Numbered from the stretch's first letter, positions 55,134 to 64,000 are shown. The stretch is DNA of 64,000 nt from Herbaspirillum hiltneri N3 (GCF_001267925.1 NZ_CP011409.1:868001-932000), one strand, 5' to 3'. Program-made: numbers and translations. Notes: generated by a model from the letters alone, not told the origin.

Positions 55134-57005
55134 TTAAAGAAAGCCGATTGATATCCAGGGAATGAAGGTAATTGCAATCAATCCCAGGAGCAGCATTCCC
55201 AGATAGAGCCAGATGCGTTTCAGCGCCACTTCCGGTTTTACTTCGCCGATGATGCAGGCGGCGTAATAACACAGGCCAAACGGAGGAGCAAAAACGCCAA
55301 GCCCCATCGCAAGGATTACGACCATCGCGTAGTGGATTTCATGGATGCCGAGCTGGCGTGCCACCGGAAATAGCAAAGGGCCGAACAACACGATCGCCGG
55401 GATGCCCTCCAGTACGCTGCCGAGGACAATGAAGGCCGCGATGGAAACCAGCAGGAAGCCGGTTGCCCCGCCCGGCACGGCGGTCATCATTGCTGCAAGG
55501 TCATGTGAAAAACCGGATTGCGTCAATGCCCATCCCATCGCGCTGGCTGCGCCGACGATAAAGAGAATGGCGCCGGACAGTGCCGCCGTCTGCACCAGAA
55601 TCGGCAACGCCATATGCCACTTCAGGCTGCCGCGATAGATGATCAGGCCGACGATGAGCGAATAGGCAATACCGATGGTGGATACTTCGGTCGCAGTCGC
55701 CACGCCTTCCACTACTGCGGTACGGATGACGAAGGGCAGCAGTAGGGCAGGCACGGCGATGGCGAAGGTTTTTAGCACGCGTTTGATCGGTGCGCGATTG
55801 GTCGCGACATGGTCCGATCCGGCACGCCACCAGGCGACTACGGCCAGCACGATCGCCAGGACGAAGGCGGGCATGATGCCGGCGGTGAACAGCGCCGCGA
55901 TCGATATTCCAGTCACGGACGCAATCGCGATCAGGACCAGCGACGGCGGAATGGTTTCGCTCATCGCCCCGGAGGCGGCCAGCAAGGAAATGAGCTCGCT
56001 GTCCTGCATGCCGCGTTTGCGCATTTCGGGAAACAGCACCGGCGCCACTGCGGCCATGTCTGCGGTTTTGGAGCCGGAGATGCCGGATACCAGCAGCATA
56101 GCGCCCAGCAGTACATACGACATGCCGCCTCGGACGTGGCCGACCAGAGCCGCCAAAAATTCCACCATCACGCGCGCCAGGCCGGTCGCATGCACCAACT
56201 GCCCCAGAAGCACGAACATCGGCACCGCCAGCAGGATGAGGCTGCTCATGCCTTCATCCATGCGGCCCACGACGATCACCACCGGCGTGGTCGTCGTGGT
56301 GAGCAGATACGCACAGGTCGCAATCGCAAAGGCGAAGGCGATTGGGGCACCGGTCATGACTGCCGCACCCAACAAGCCGATGAAGAAGATCGGCAGCGCG
56401 CTTTGTCCCATGGCAGTGAACATCGGCGCCCCCAGGTAACAGGCCCCGGCGATGACCGCCAGCAACGCTGCTACCGTAAGGATGTCGCTTTTTTTGTGAT
56501 GCATCAGGCGCAGCGCACAACTCACGAAGGCAATCAGGAACCCAACCGGTACAGCCAGCGCCCGTACCATGCCGCTCCAGCCCAACGCAGGCGTTTCGAC
56601 GAAACCCTGGTCCTCGACATAGTCAAAGCTGGGATGGATCATCATCACGAGCAGTACGGCGGTGACGCCTACCGCAAGCGTCTCCGCCCACGCTTGCGCG
56701 CGCGGTGACATTTTCGATACAAAGAATGTGAGGCGCATATGGCAGGATCGCTGCACTGCCAGCGCGCTCCCCAACATCGCCAGCCACAGGAACAGGATCG
56801 ATGCCAGTTCATCGCTCCAGATCAGCGAGCTGTGCAGCACCGAGCGCGCGATGATGCCGATGAACAGCAGCACCACCTCGGCGACCAGTACGCCGGCGGT
56901 GAGGACTTCCACCGATTTTTCCAGCCAGTACTGCACGCTGCCCAGCATGTTGCCGACGGGCCTGTTCAATGGCATCGGCGGTGCGGGGCTATGAACGGCG
57001 CTCAC
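55134..57005 (-). CDS. TRAP transporter fused small and large permease (DctQM)
   Basis: A 623-residue membrane protein. The first ~170 residues form the DctQ part (four segments; WSDELASILFLWLAMLGSALAVQRSCHMRLTFF). The rest is DctM (GAPIAFAFAIATCAYLL, SGISGSKTADMAAVAPVLFPEM, SGAMSETIPPSLVLI). It imports an organic acid by sodium or proton symport with its binding protein. The frame could open at 57041 within the upstream gene, but a GTG at 57005 overlapping that gene's stop (GTGA), after AGGGAAAA, is the likely start. Confidence 0.88.
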   Translation of the reverse strand: MSAVHSPAPPMPLNRPVGNMLGSVQYWLEKSVEVLTAGVLVAEVVLLFIGIIARSVLHSSLIWSDELASILFLWLAMLGSALAVQRSCHMRLTFFVSKMSPRAQAWAETLAVGVTAVLLVMMIHPSFDYVEDQGFVETPALGWSGMVRALAVPVGFLIAFVSCALRLMHHKKSDILTVAALLAVIAGACYLGAPMFTAMGQSALPIFFIGLLGAAVMTGAPIAFAFAIATCAYLLTTTTTPVVIVVGRMDEGMSSLILLAVPMFVLLGQLVHATGLARVMVEFLAALVGHVRGGMSYVLLGAMLLVSGISGSKTADMAAVAPVLFPEMRKRGMQDSELISLLAASGAMSETIPPSLVLIAIASVTGISIAALFTAGIMPAFVLAIVLAVVAWWRAGSDHVATNRAPIKRVLKTFAIAVPALLLPFVIRTAVVEGVATATEVSTIGIAYSLIVGLIIYRGSLKWHMALPILVQTAALSGAILFIVGAASAMGWALTQSGFSHDLAAMMTAVPGGATGFLLVSIAAFIVLGSVLEGIPAIVLFGPLLFPVARQLGIHEIHYAMVVILAMGLGVFAPPFGLCYYAACIIGEVKPEVALKRIWLYLGMLLLGLIAITFIPWISIGFL

Positions 57006-58066
57006 GACATTTTCCCTACGACGGCCTCCAGCGCAGCCCATGGCGCAGCGCCGAATTTATCGCGCCATTCTTTGTAAAACCCGGCGTCGGACAAGGCTTT
57101 GCGGAAGGAGTCGCGATTGGCGGTCTCGAAGACGATGCCTTTCTTGGTGAGCTGGTCCTTGAGCGTGGTGTTGAGTTGCTCAACGTCGCCGCGTTGTTCC
57201 ATGTAGGCGCGGTCAAACTCGCGCTGCACGATTTTCTTGAGATCGTCTGGCAGATTGGCAAACGCACGGCGATTGCCCAGCATCCAGAACGGATCCCAGA
57301 TGTGATTGGTCTGGGTGATGTACTTCTGCACCTCGTACAGTTTGCCGGAGTCGATGGCAACCAGGCCGTTTTCCTGGCCATCCACCAGTTTGGTTTGCAG
57401 CGCCGTGTAGAGCTCGTTGAAGTTGATGGAGGTCGGGTTGGCGCCCAGAGATTTGAATAGCGACGTGAACATCGGGGACACGGGGACGCGAATGCGGTAG
57501 CCCTGCAGGTCGGCCGGCGTCTTGATCGGCTTGGAGGCGGATGAAATCTGGCGGAAGCTGTTGTCGCCGGCCTTGGCCACGGAGACGAAGCCGCTCTTGT
57601 CTATTTGTGCGCGGATCAGCTTGCCCAGATCGCCGTCCACGCTGCTCCACACTTGCTGGTAGTCGGAATACGTGAAGCCGACGTTGGTGATTGCAGCCAA
57701 CGGCACAACGGTTGAAATGACCGAGCCGGCGATGTTGAGGAACTCGACCCCGCCCGAGCGCACTTGCGTCAGCAGATCGGTATCCGAGCCCAGTTGGCTG
57801 GCCGGGAAAAAGCGGATGTCGAGTCGACCCGCACTGGCTTCACGGATGCGATCGGTGGCCTGCTTCAGGCGTGCATTGATCGGTTGATCGAGCGACTGCC
57901 CGGTGGCCAGCTTGTAGTTGAATTCGGCGGCGCGGGCAGGGCCAGACCAGACCGTGAACAACGGCAACGTCGCTGCTGCGGTCAACAGGCTGCGGCGTTT
58001 GGCGGAAGGCAGGTCCGACGATGAATTTGACGAAAAATCTCCGCGTGGCGGTGTGGTTTGCTTCAT
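57002..58066 (-). CDS. TRAP transporter substrate-binding protein (DctP family)
   Basis: A 354-residue periplasmic protein. The export signal has consecutive basic residues before the hydrophobic stretch (KRRSLLTAAATLPLFTVW, cut after ARA), which may be Tat or Sec. The body has RLDIRFFPASQLGSDTDLLTQVRSGGVEF and GYRIRVPVSPMFTSLFKSLGANPTSINFNELYTALQTKLVDGQENGL, typical of DctP, including the arginine that clamps a carboxylate. TGGAGAC precedes the ATG. It pairs with the fused permease, whose start overlaps its stop. Confidence 0.9.
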   Translation of the reverse strand: MKQTTPPRGDFSSNSSSDLPSAKRRSLLTAAATLPLFTVWSGPARAAEFNYKLATGQSLDQPINARLKQATDRIREASAGRLDIRFFPASQLGSDTDLLTQVRSGGVEFLNIAGSVISTVVPLAAITNVGFTYSDYQQVWSSVDGDLGKLIRAQIDKSGFVSVAKAGDNSFRQISSASKPIKTPADLQGYRIRVPVSPMFTSLFKSLGANPTSINFNELYTALQTKLVDGQENGLVAIDSGKLYEVQKYITQTNHIWDPFWMLGNRRAFANLPDDLKKIVQREFDRAYMEQRGDVEQLNTTLKDQLTKKGIVFETANRDSFRKALSDAGFYKEWRDKFGAAPWAALEAVVGKMS

Positions 58067-58321
58067 GCTGTTGTCTCCAGTTTTTATAGGTCGGGATCCG
58101 GGTAGAGGGCGACTTGCCTGGTGGAGACGCCTTGTTTTTCCGGATACGGTGCAGCTTGTCTGGCTGCAGCACGCGACATCTTGGTCGAGTGCCTTCGAGA
58201 TTCCCCGGTCGCTTTCTGCGAGCTTGCCTGGGGAGTCCGTGATTGAATGTAAAAGGTTTATTGGTGAAGTACAATTAATTTATTTTTAAGTATCATGTAG
58301 AAAATTTAAAGAGTTCACGCC

Positions 58322-59236
58322 ATGTATCTTCCTCTTCGCTCGATCAGTGTTTTCCATGCGGTAGCCCGCTCCGGCAGCATTTCGAGTGCGGCGGAAGAAC
58401 TCAATGTCACTCCCTCTGCGGTGAGCCAACAGATCCAGGCGCTCGAAACGCATCTGGGCACCTCCTTGATGGTCAAGGTCGGCCGCGGCGTCGCACTTAC
58501 GGAGGCCGGCGAGCGCTATTTCTCCATGATCGCCGAGGAGATCGACCGTATTTCCGAGGCCACCCAAAGCATTCGCGGCCTGCGGCCGGTGACGCTGCTG
58601 ACGGTGCGGGCGACGCCAACCCTGTCTAGCAAGTGGCTGCTGCCGCGATTGCGTTCGTTTCTGGATGCCAATCCCGACCTGGAGGTGCGGCTCAACGGAA
58701 CCAATGAAGTGACCGACTTTACGCGCGAGACGGTGGACGTTGAAATTCGCCATGGACGGGGCCAATGGCCCGGCTTGTTCACTGAAGGGCTGACGGAGGA
58801 ATGGTTTTTCCCCGTGTGCAGCCCCGGCTATGCTGCTGCGGACAGTATGAATGTCGCCGATGTCGCTCAGCACCGATTGATTCAGTCGGTCAAATCGCAA
58901 GTGCAATGGCCCTATTGGTTTTCCATGAGCAAGATCACGCCGCCGAATCAGATGCGCCGGGTATTGTTCGACCGCAGCCACATGGCGGTTGACGCTGCCG
59001 CCGACGGCATCGGCCTGGCGTTGGAAAGCAGCCTGATGATGTGGCGCGAACTGCGCGACGGCAGCCTGGTTTGTCCGGTGCGCAAGCCGCCGAAGATTTC
59101 CCAGACCACCCAATGGATCGTCTGTCCGGTTGATCACCTGCGCAAAAACAAAGTCAGTGTCTTCATCGACTGGCTACGCGCAGAAGTCGCGCAATGGCAG
59201 GCGGAGCAAGCGCAGTATCTGCGTTTACCGTTCTAG
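58322..59236 (+). CDS. LysR-family regulator (GcvA-like), divergent from the TRAP operon
   Basis: A 304-residue regulator. Residues 1-60 hold the winged helix (LRSISVFHAVARSGSISSAAEELNVTPSAVSQQIQALETHLG), then a linker and an effector domain with VDVEIRHGRGQWPGL and AADGIGLALE, as in the GcvA branch. The 255-bp gap to dctP is AT-rich near this start and should carry both promoters. It probably controls the TRAP genes and perhaps the oxidoreductase genes downstream. Confidence 0.88.
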   Translation: MYLPLRSISVFHAVARSGSISSAAEELNVTPSAVSQQIQALETHLGTSLMVKVGRGVALTEAGERYFSMIAEEIDRISEATQSIRGLRPVTLLTVRATPTLSSKWLLPRLRSFLDANPDLEVRLNGTNEVTDFTRETVDVEIRHGRGQWPGLFTEGLTEEWFFPVCSPGYAAADSMNVADVAQHRLIQSVKSQVQWPYWFSMSKITPPNQMRRVLFDRSHMAVDAAADGIGLALESSLMMWRELRDGSLVCPVRKPPKISQTTQWIVCPVDHLRKNKVSVFIDWLRAEVAQWQAEQAQYLRLPF

Positions 59237-59560
59237 AAATTACCTCTCCCTTCCTCTTCTTTTCCTCCGCTCTTCTTCTCGTCTCTTTTATTTTTTAGAA
59301 AAACTAAGCATTTCTCTCGTAAATGTTAATTGTTTTAACAGGATGCGCTGAGTAAACTTTTTTGCACGAATTGGGCGAGTCCAAGCTGCGCAAGAAGCAG
59401 TTCGCTCAATGCGTAAGAGTCTGTCGGCTGGTTTGTTCCATAGCGCTGTTTCACGCGTGGGGCAAGACATAACGGCAATTTCACGCTTTCAGGTATCGCA
59501 CCCAAAGCCCAGAACGCGAGAGACAAGGGCGATACCTTCTGTCATTGACGAGGATCAAAA
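59237..59560. other. AT-rich intergenic region with a pyrimidine tract
   Basis: 324 bp without a credible gene. A 54-base run at 59243-59296 has only three purines and directly follows the LysR stop. A minus-strand frame of 63 codons (59335-59526) has no recognisable match. The last 20 bp hold GAGGATC, the ribosome site of the next gene. Confidence 0.5.
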
Positions 59561-60928
59561 ATGAATCTGTACAGCTTGCTGCGCGAACGCGCGGCGGCCG
59601 GCCGCCCGGTGCGCGTCGGCCTGGTCGGCGCCGGTAAATTCGGCTCCATGGTGTTGGCTCAGGCGCGGCTTATCGAAGGCATGCACATCGTCGGCGTTGC
59701 CGATCTGAATGTGGAAAAAGCCCATGCTGCACTGGAGCGAGTCGGCTGGGAAAAGGACAGATACCAGGCCAAGACACTCGGCGACGCAGTCAAAAACGGC
59801 ACCACCTGCGTGCTGGAAAACGCCGCCGCACTGGCAGATTGCCAGGAGATCGAATGCATCATCGAGGCGACCGGTCATCCGATCGCCGGCGTACGCCACG
59901 CCTTGTCGGCCATCGACGGCGGCAAGCACGTGGTGATGGTCAACGTGGAGGCCGACGCCATGTGCGGTCCTTTGCTGGCGGCACGCGCCAAAGCCAAGGG
60001 TCTGGTCTACAGCATGGCCTACGGCGATCAACCGGCCATCATTTGCGAACTGGTTGACTGGGCGCGGTCCTGCGGTTTCGAACTGGTCTCGGCAGGCAAG
60101 GGTATGAACTACGAGCCGCGTTACCGCTATTCGACGCCGGACACCGTCTGGGGATTCTTTGGCTGGACCGAAGAAGAAGTTGCCAAGGGCGATTTCAATC
60201 CCAAGATGTATAACTCTTTCACCGACGGCACCAAGGCCGCGATCGAAATGGCGGCGGTCGCCAACGGCACCGGCCTCGATTGCCCTGACGACGGCCTGGC
60301 ATTTCCGCCGACCGGTTTGCATGATCTGGCCAGCGTATTTCGCCCAGCCGCCGACGGCGGCCGGCTGGCGCGCAGCGGCCTGGTCGACATCGCGGCCAGC
60401 CAGGAGCCGGATGGCCGCGAAGTCTTCAACAATATCCGCTACGGCGTCTTCGTCACCTTCAAGGCGCCGACTGAATACGCACGCGCCTGCTTCAAGCAAT
60501 ACGGTCTGCTGGTCGACAAGTCCGGCTGGTATGGCTCGATGTGGCGCCCGTTCCACATGATCGGCCTGGAAACCAGCATCAGCGTGTTGTCGGCAGTATT
60601 GCGAGGAGAATCCACCGGGTGCTCGAAGGAATTCCGTGGCGATGCCGTTGCGACCGCCAAGCGCGACCTGCAGGCCGGTGAGATGCTGGATGGCGAGGGC
60701 GGCTATGCCGTGTGGGCCAATGCGATCCCTGCTTCGAAGAGCCTCGCGCTGGGGGCGTTGCCGATCGGTCTGGCGCACAACGTCAAGCTCAAGCGCGCTG
60801 TCAAGAAAGACACCGTCGTCCGCTTCGAAGATGTGGAGCTGTCGAGCGATCTGGACGTGGTGAAACTGCGTCAGGAAATGGAACGGCATGCTCGCACCAA
60901 TCCGGGTGGCAGCATCTTGTTGCGTTAG
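59561..60928 (+). CDS. NAD(P)-dependent oxidoreductase with homoserine-dehydrogenase-like Rossmann domain and C-terminal SAF domain
   Basis: A 455-residue protein. VRVGLVGAGKFGSMVLAQ near residue 18 binds the nucleotide; IIEATGHPIAGVRHALSAIDGGKHVVMVNVEAD follows the homoserine-dehydrogenase/Gfo-Idh pattern. The C-terminus (LPIGLAHNVKLKRAVKKDTVVRFEDVEL) is an SAF (antifreeze-like/FlgA-type) region. Such proteins occur in uncharacterised acid-sugar or polyol pathways. It heads a three-gene set with an ABM protein and a 3-hydroxyacid dehydrogenase, downstream of a TRAP/LysR pair. The reaction is unknown. Confidence 0.8.
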   Translation: MNLYSLLRERAAAGRPVRVGLVGAGKFGSMVLAQARLIEGMHIVGVADLNVEKAHAALERVGWEKDRYQAKTLGDAVKNGTTCVLENAAALADCQEIECIIEATGHPIAGVRHALSAIDGGKHVVMVNVEADAMCGPLLAARAKAKGLVYSMAYGDQPAIICELVDWARSCGFELVSAGKGMNYEPRYRYSTPDTVWGFFGWTEEEVAKGDFNPKMYNSFTDGTKAAIEMAAVANGTGLDCPDDGLAFPPTGLHDLASVFRPAADGGRLARSGLVDIAASQEPDGREVFNNIRYGVFVTFKAPTEYARACFKQYGLLVDKSGWYGSMWRPFHMIGLETSISVLSAVLRGESTGCSKEFRGDAVATAKRDLQAGEMLDGEGGYAVWANAIPASKSLALGALPIGLAHNVKLKRAVKKDTVVRFEDVELSSDLDVVKLRQEMERHARTNPGGSILLR

Positions 60929-60937
60929 GAGCCGCGC

Positions 60938-61255
60938 ATGACAGATGTCGCAACAGCATTTGTCGTCATTGCAGAGTTCGAGGTCAAATCCGCCAGCATG
61001 GCGGATTTCCTTGCGCTGGCACATGACGACGCACGACATTCGGTAGCTGACGAACCAGGTTGCCGGCAGTTCGACGTTGTGTGTATTGCAGACTCGACGC
61101 GGGTGCTTTTTTATGAAATCTATGACGACCGGGCAGCATTCGATCTGCATCTGGAAACGCCCCATCTGGCGCGTTTCAGGGCGGGCTTTCCTGCCTGTAT
61201 CGAGCGGGAACTGGCGGTGCGGTTCGGCAGCATCGCCAACGGAGGGAAGGCATGA
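60938..61255 (+). CDS. ABM-domain protein (putative quinol monooxygenase, YgiN/LsrG-like)
   Basis: A 105-residue ferredoxin-like-fold protein. It has FVVIAEFEVKSASMADFLALAHDDARHSVADEPGCRQFDV and VLFYEIYDDRAAFDLHLETPHLARF, the signature of the antibiotic biosynthesis monooxygenase domain. Members act as cofactor-free oxygenases or isomerases (LsrG). It lies nine bases after the SAF oxidoreductase stop and overlaps the next start (ATGA), so the three genes are one operon. Confidence 0.83.
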   Translation: MTDVATAFVVIAEFEVKSASMADFLALAHDDARHSVADEPGCRQFDVVCIADSTRVLFYEIYDDRAAFDLHLETPHLARFRAGFPACIERELAVRFGSIANGGKA

Positions 61256-62148
61256 CGGCACCACTCACCATCGGAACAGTCGGCTTCATCGGTACCGGCA
61301 TCATGGGGTTTCCCATGGCGCGCCATCTGGCGCAGGCCGGCTATCGTGTGCAGGCCTGGAATCGCACGCCGGAGAAAGCACAGCGCCTCTCCGCATTCGG
61401 CGCCGTGACGGTCACCGAGCCCGGCGATGTCGTCCGCAATGTCGATGCATTGATATGCATGCTAAGTTCGGGCCCCAGTTGCGATGAACTCCTGCTGGGC
61501 GAGCACGGACTGATCGCCCGCATGAGACCCGGAAGTTTGCTGGTCGTCATGAGTTCGATTCCGGTCGAGACCGCGCGTCATCAGGCACAGCAGGCCGCCG
61601 CGCGAGGAGTTGCCTATGTCGATGCACCGGTATCCGGAGGCGAAAAGGGCGCGATGGAGGCCAGCCTGGCGATCATGGCGGGCGGCACGACGCAGGCCTA
61701 TGAGCAGGCGCTGCCGCTATTGGAAAAGATGGGGCGCCCGACGCATGTCGGTCCGGCAGGTTCGGGAGAACTGGCGAAGCTGGTCAATCAGATGATGGTT
61801 GCCAACAATATCGCCAGCGTGGCGGAAGCTTTGCTATTGGCTGAGCGCGGCGGCGCCGATCCCGCAAAGGTGCGGGAGGCACTGCTAGGCGGCTTTGCCG
61901 ACTCGACAATCCTGCGTCAGCATGCGCTACGCATGATCAGCGGCGACTTTACGCCCGGCGGCCCGGCACGCTATCAAGTCAAGGATACGAGCACGGCGAT
62001 TCGCTTTGCCGCGAGCGTCGGGCTGGATTTGCCAATGCTCAACAAATCCGATCGGTTGTTTTCCGATATGTTGAAAAACGGCGACGGCGATCTCGACCAC
62101 AGCGGCGTGATCCGGGAACTGCGTCGGCGCAATCGGCTTCCTTTGTAA
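61252..62148 (+). CDS. 3-Hydroxyisobutyrate/tartronate-semialdehyde-type dehydrogenase
   Basis: A 298-residue beta-hydroxyacid dehydrogenase. The nucleotide site VGFIGTGIMGFPMARHLAQAGY lies at the N-terminus; PVSGGEKGAMEASLAIMAGG contacts the substrate, and the catalytic lysine is in GSGELAKLVNQMMVANN. Relatives are GarR (tartronate semialdehyde reductase), MmsB and LtnD. It is the last gene of the SAF/ABM operon. The specific hydroxyacid cannot be named. Confidence 0.87.
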   Translation: MTAPLTIGTVGFIGTGIMGFPMARHLAQAGYRVQAWNRTPEKAQRLSAFGAVTVTEPGDVVRNVDALICMLSSGPSCDELLLGEHGLIARMRPGSLLVVMSSIPVETARHQAQQAAARGVAYVDAPVSGGEKGAMEASLAIMAGGTTQAYEQALPLLEKMGRPTHVGPAGSGELAKLVNQMMVANNIASVAEALLLAERGGADPAKVREALLGGFADSTILRQHALRMISGDFTPGGPARYQVKDTSTAIRFAASVGLDLPMLNKSDRLFSDMLKNGDGDLDHSGVIRELRRRNRLPL

Positions 62149-62192
62149 TGTGGAGGTATCCAGTGCTGGCCGGTTACGGACTTCTCGAGTCC

Positions 62193-62864
62193 CTATCTCT
62201 TTTGTGGTGAAGTGACGGAAGCCGGATTTAATTTTTTGAAGCGGATTGTGTAGAAATACTCCGCCGTTCCTGTGGGTATTCCCAAGAGTGCGTTCATATG
62301 TACTTGGGATATTTGCTCACGGATCAAATTTCCATCTTCGTCTTTGTATATCTGATACATCCCGCTGGAATCGTTTTTCCCCCATTCTGAACTACCCGAA
62401 TTTTGACTGCGCCCACCCCCAATCAAACGATTGTTCATACAAACAAATTTAGACTTGTCAGTCAGGTCCGTATGATATTCGCCTGCAAGACCGTCGTTGT
62501 AGAACATGCTCAGCAAATAAACTCGCTCGCTTATTTGAGTAATTTTTCCATAACGGGGTCGTTCTTGAAAACGGGTGCCCGCCTCTAGCCGATAACCGCG
62601 AATCATTTTTGTCCATTCTGTCGAATAGCCAGAAATCGGAAGTGCAGAATCAAGACCATGAGTTCTTCCATATATTTGTTCGTTCTGGTCGCCTTTCAGA
62701 AGCGAGGCAATAAACTCATAGTCACCGCTTAAATCGGGACACGGAGAATTTAAGTTAGCTAGAGGGTCAACTCCAGAGGCCGGAGAGCCAGGATAAATTT
62801 CCCGGTCGTGCAAACAACCTGACAACCCAATCGCCACAAATATTGGAACCAATAACTTCTTCAT
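62193..62864 (-). CDS. Hypothetical lipoprotein, AT-rich gene
   Basis: A 223-residue protein with a lipoprotein signal (MKKLLVPIFVAIGLSGC, lipobox LSGC). The mature part has no family I recognise; it is polar, with several Tyr and Gly and one CPDLSGDYEFIASL segment that resembles small secreted proteins. Base composition is visibly lower in GC than in the neighbours, which suggests recent acquisition. A TTG at 62891 also opens the frame but has no ribosome site. It stands alone between two operons. Confidence 0.65.
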   Translation of the reverse strand: MKKLLVPIFVAIGLSGCLHDREIYPGSPASGVDPLANLNSPCPDLSGDYEFIASLLKGDQNEQIYGRTHGLDSALPISGYSTEWTKMIRGYRLEAGTRFQERPRYGKITQISERVYLLSMFYNDGLAGEYHTDLTDKSKFVCMNNRLIGGGRSQNSGSSEWGKNDSSGMYQIYKDEDGNLIREQISQVHMNALLGIPTGTAEYFYTIRFKKLNPASVTSPQKR

Positions 62865-63006
62865 TGCTTTTAGACGCTCAATGTATGTCAAGGAAGGAAC
62901 AAATTACTGGAGTTTACGCAGGTTCGTCAACGTCAGCTTCCGGCCGGAAGCCGACTTCCTCAAGTCAGTCGGCGTTTCAGTGGTGCGCTCATAATGCTCC
63001 AACGCG

Positions 63007-63906
63007 CTACCAGCGCATGGTCTGCACGAAATCCACGAAGACCCGCAATGGCGCAGGCAGGTAGCGGCGACCGGGATAGTACAGTGAGGGACCGGTGAAA
63101 CTGGGCCACCAGGATTCAAGAAGCGGCTCCAGCTCGCCGCGGTCGATATAGGGTTGCAGCCATTCCTCGAACAGATAGATTACTCCAGCGCCGGCCACAG
63201 CCGAATCGACCGCCAGGTCGGCGGCGGCGCCGAGATTCACGATCAGCGGTCCATCCGTTTCGATTGTCACCGACTTTCCTTTTCGCTCAAAAAACCACTG
63301 CGGCATGAGTCCGCTGGAAAAGCGCCCGCGAAGGCAGAGATGCTTGCGCAGGTCGTCCGGGTGGCGCGGCCTGCCATGCTGCGCGAGATAGGATGGGGAA
63401 GCGGCCAGCGCCATGCGCTGACGGCGGGGGCCGACGGGAATGGCCACCATGTCCTGGTCCATGCCTTCCTCATAGCGGATACCGGCGTCGCAACCCGACT
63501 GAAGCAGTTCAACGAAACGATCCTCCACGATCACTTCCAGGCAGATCTCGGGATAGGCCGCGAGGAATTGAGGGACGATGCGCGGCAATACAAGCTTTGA
63601 GGCGGCCAGGGGGACGTTCAATCGCAATCGCCCGGCGGGCCGGTCGCGAAAACCATTCACCACGTCCAGCGCCGATTCGATCGCCCCCAGCGCCGGCGTC
63701 AGGTGTTCCAGCAGATGCCGGCCGGCATCGGTGGCGGCCACGCTGCGGGTGGTGCGGTTGAGCAGACGCACTCCCAGGCGCGCCTCCAGGCGGCGGACGG
63801 CCTCGCTCAGTTGCGAGGCGCTGGTGCCGGTGATGCGCGCCGCACCGCGGAAGCCGCCGTGCGTGGCGACGGCGACGAAGGCGGCAATGTCTTGCAGATC
63901 AGCCAT
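63007..63906 (-). CDS. LysR-family transcriptional regulator
   Basis: A 299-residue regulator. The winged helix is MADLQDIAAFVAVATHGGFRGAARITGTSASQLSEAVRRLEARLG. The effector domain has GRLRLNVPLAASKLVLPRIVPQFLAAYPEICLEV, CDAGIRYEEGMDQDMVAIPVG and GAGVIYLFEEWL, typical of the DmlR/AaeR branch. The start is set at ATG 63906, after GGAGAAACC; an earlier in-frame start at 63939 has none. Its target is probably divergent, beyond the window end. Confidence 0.87.
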   Translation of the reverse strand: MADLQDIAAFVAVATHGGFRGAARITGTSASQLSEAVRRLEARLGVRLLNRTTRSVAATDAGRHLLEHLTPALGAIESALDVVNGFRDRPAGRLRLNVPLAASKLVLPRIVPQFLAAYPEICLEVIVEDRFVELLQSGCDAGIRYEEGMDQDMVAIPVGPRRQRMALAASPSYLAQHGRPRHPDDLRKHLCLRGRFSSGLMPQWFFERKGKSVTIETDGPLIVNLGAAADLAVDSAVAGAGVIYLFEEWLQPYIDRGELEPLLESWWPSFTGPSLYYPGRRYLPAPLRVFVDFVQTMRW

Positions 63907-64000
63907 GGGTTTCTCCGGATTGTCCTGAATTGTGCACAAGCTGTTCTATTGTGCCGGATTGTCGCACAACGTTCCTGCGCTTAGACTGGTTTCACTCACC

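Noticed and set aside
59335..59526. 63-codon minus-strand frame as a small gene
   Set aside because: No ribosome site, no recognisable family and AT-rich low-complexity surroundings.
62864..62895. TTGACA at 62886-62891 as a -35 box for the lipoprotein gene
   Set aside because: No -10 element stands at 16-18 bases, and it overlaps the beginning of the frame.

Overview
The window is chromosomal DNA from a GC-rich betaproteobacterium. Gene content and protein style (paired methyl-accepting proteins ending in an xWxxF tail, RdgC, SlyX, a Pst-PhoU-PhoBR block next to ppk, TRAP and several ABC importers) fit Oxalobacteraceae, close to Herbaspirillum. This placement is inference from recognised families; no search was run. 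I saw no rRNA, tRNA, CRISPR array, prophage or transposase gene.

Layout. (1) 0-7.8 kb: a catabolic operon on the + strand with an SDR, a fused TPP-dependent E1, a VOC protein, lipoyl E2, E3 and a succinate-semialdehyde-type dehydrogenase. It is an acetoin/2-oxoacid-dehydrogenase-like system of unknown substrate. (2) 7.9-20.3 kb: housekeeping genes, namely an orphan branched-chain-type binding protein, an EF-G copy divergent from a TetR regulator with a likely operator, rdgC, dinB, an amino-acid ABC operon ending in a flavoprotein and slyX, and the Rep helicase. (3) 20.3-26.6 kb: a YeiH-type transporter remnant, then an ABC importer, an Asp/Glu-racemase-like protein and a hydantoinase/dihydropyrimidinase in one operon closed by a good terminator. 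(4) 26.7-29.0 kb: an outer-membrane-type protein and a CNNM/CBS (HlyC/CorC) protein with an unusual inverted repeat in its leader. (5) 29.0-35.7 kb: two copies of a ~660-bp, internally palindromic repeat flank a three-gene periplasmic gluconate-type dehydrogenase and a BKACE enzyme. Hairpins in the repeat are kept by compensatory changes between the copies. (6) 35.7-37.3 kb: 3-hydroxybutyrate dehydrogenase and acetoacetate decarboxylase. (7) 37.5-55.1 kb: a phosphate-oriented region. A Pho box precedes an OlsB-like acyltransferase, a PlcP-like metallophosphoesterase and an Agt-like glycosyltransferase, which together look like a membrane-lipid remodelling operon. Two chemoreceptors and sixA follow, then ppk and pstSCAB-phoU-phoBR diverging from a region with one Pho box facing each way. 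(8) 55.1-64 kb: a fused TRAP importer divergent from a LysR regulator, a three-gene oxidoreductase cluster, an AT-rich lipoprotein gene and a second LysR gene.

The most distinctive points are the covarying palindromic repeat pair and the Pho-box-driven lipid operon located beside the Pst/Pho/Ppk system. Start sites were moved inward from the longest reading frame wherever a ribosome-binding site, family alignment or upstream Pho box argued for it. Almost every long antisense reading frame here is a by-product of high GC.
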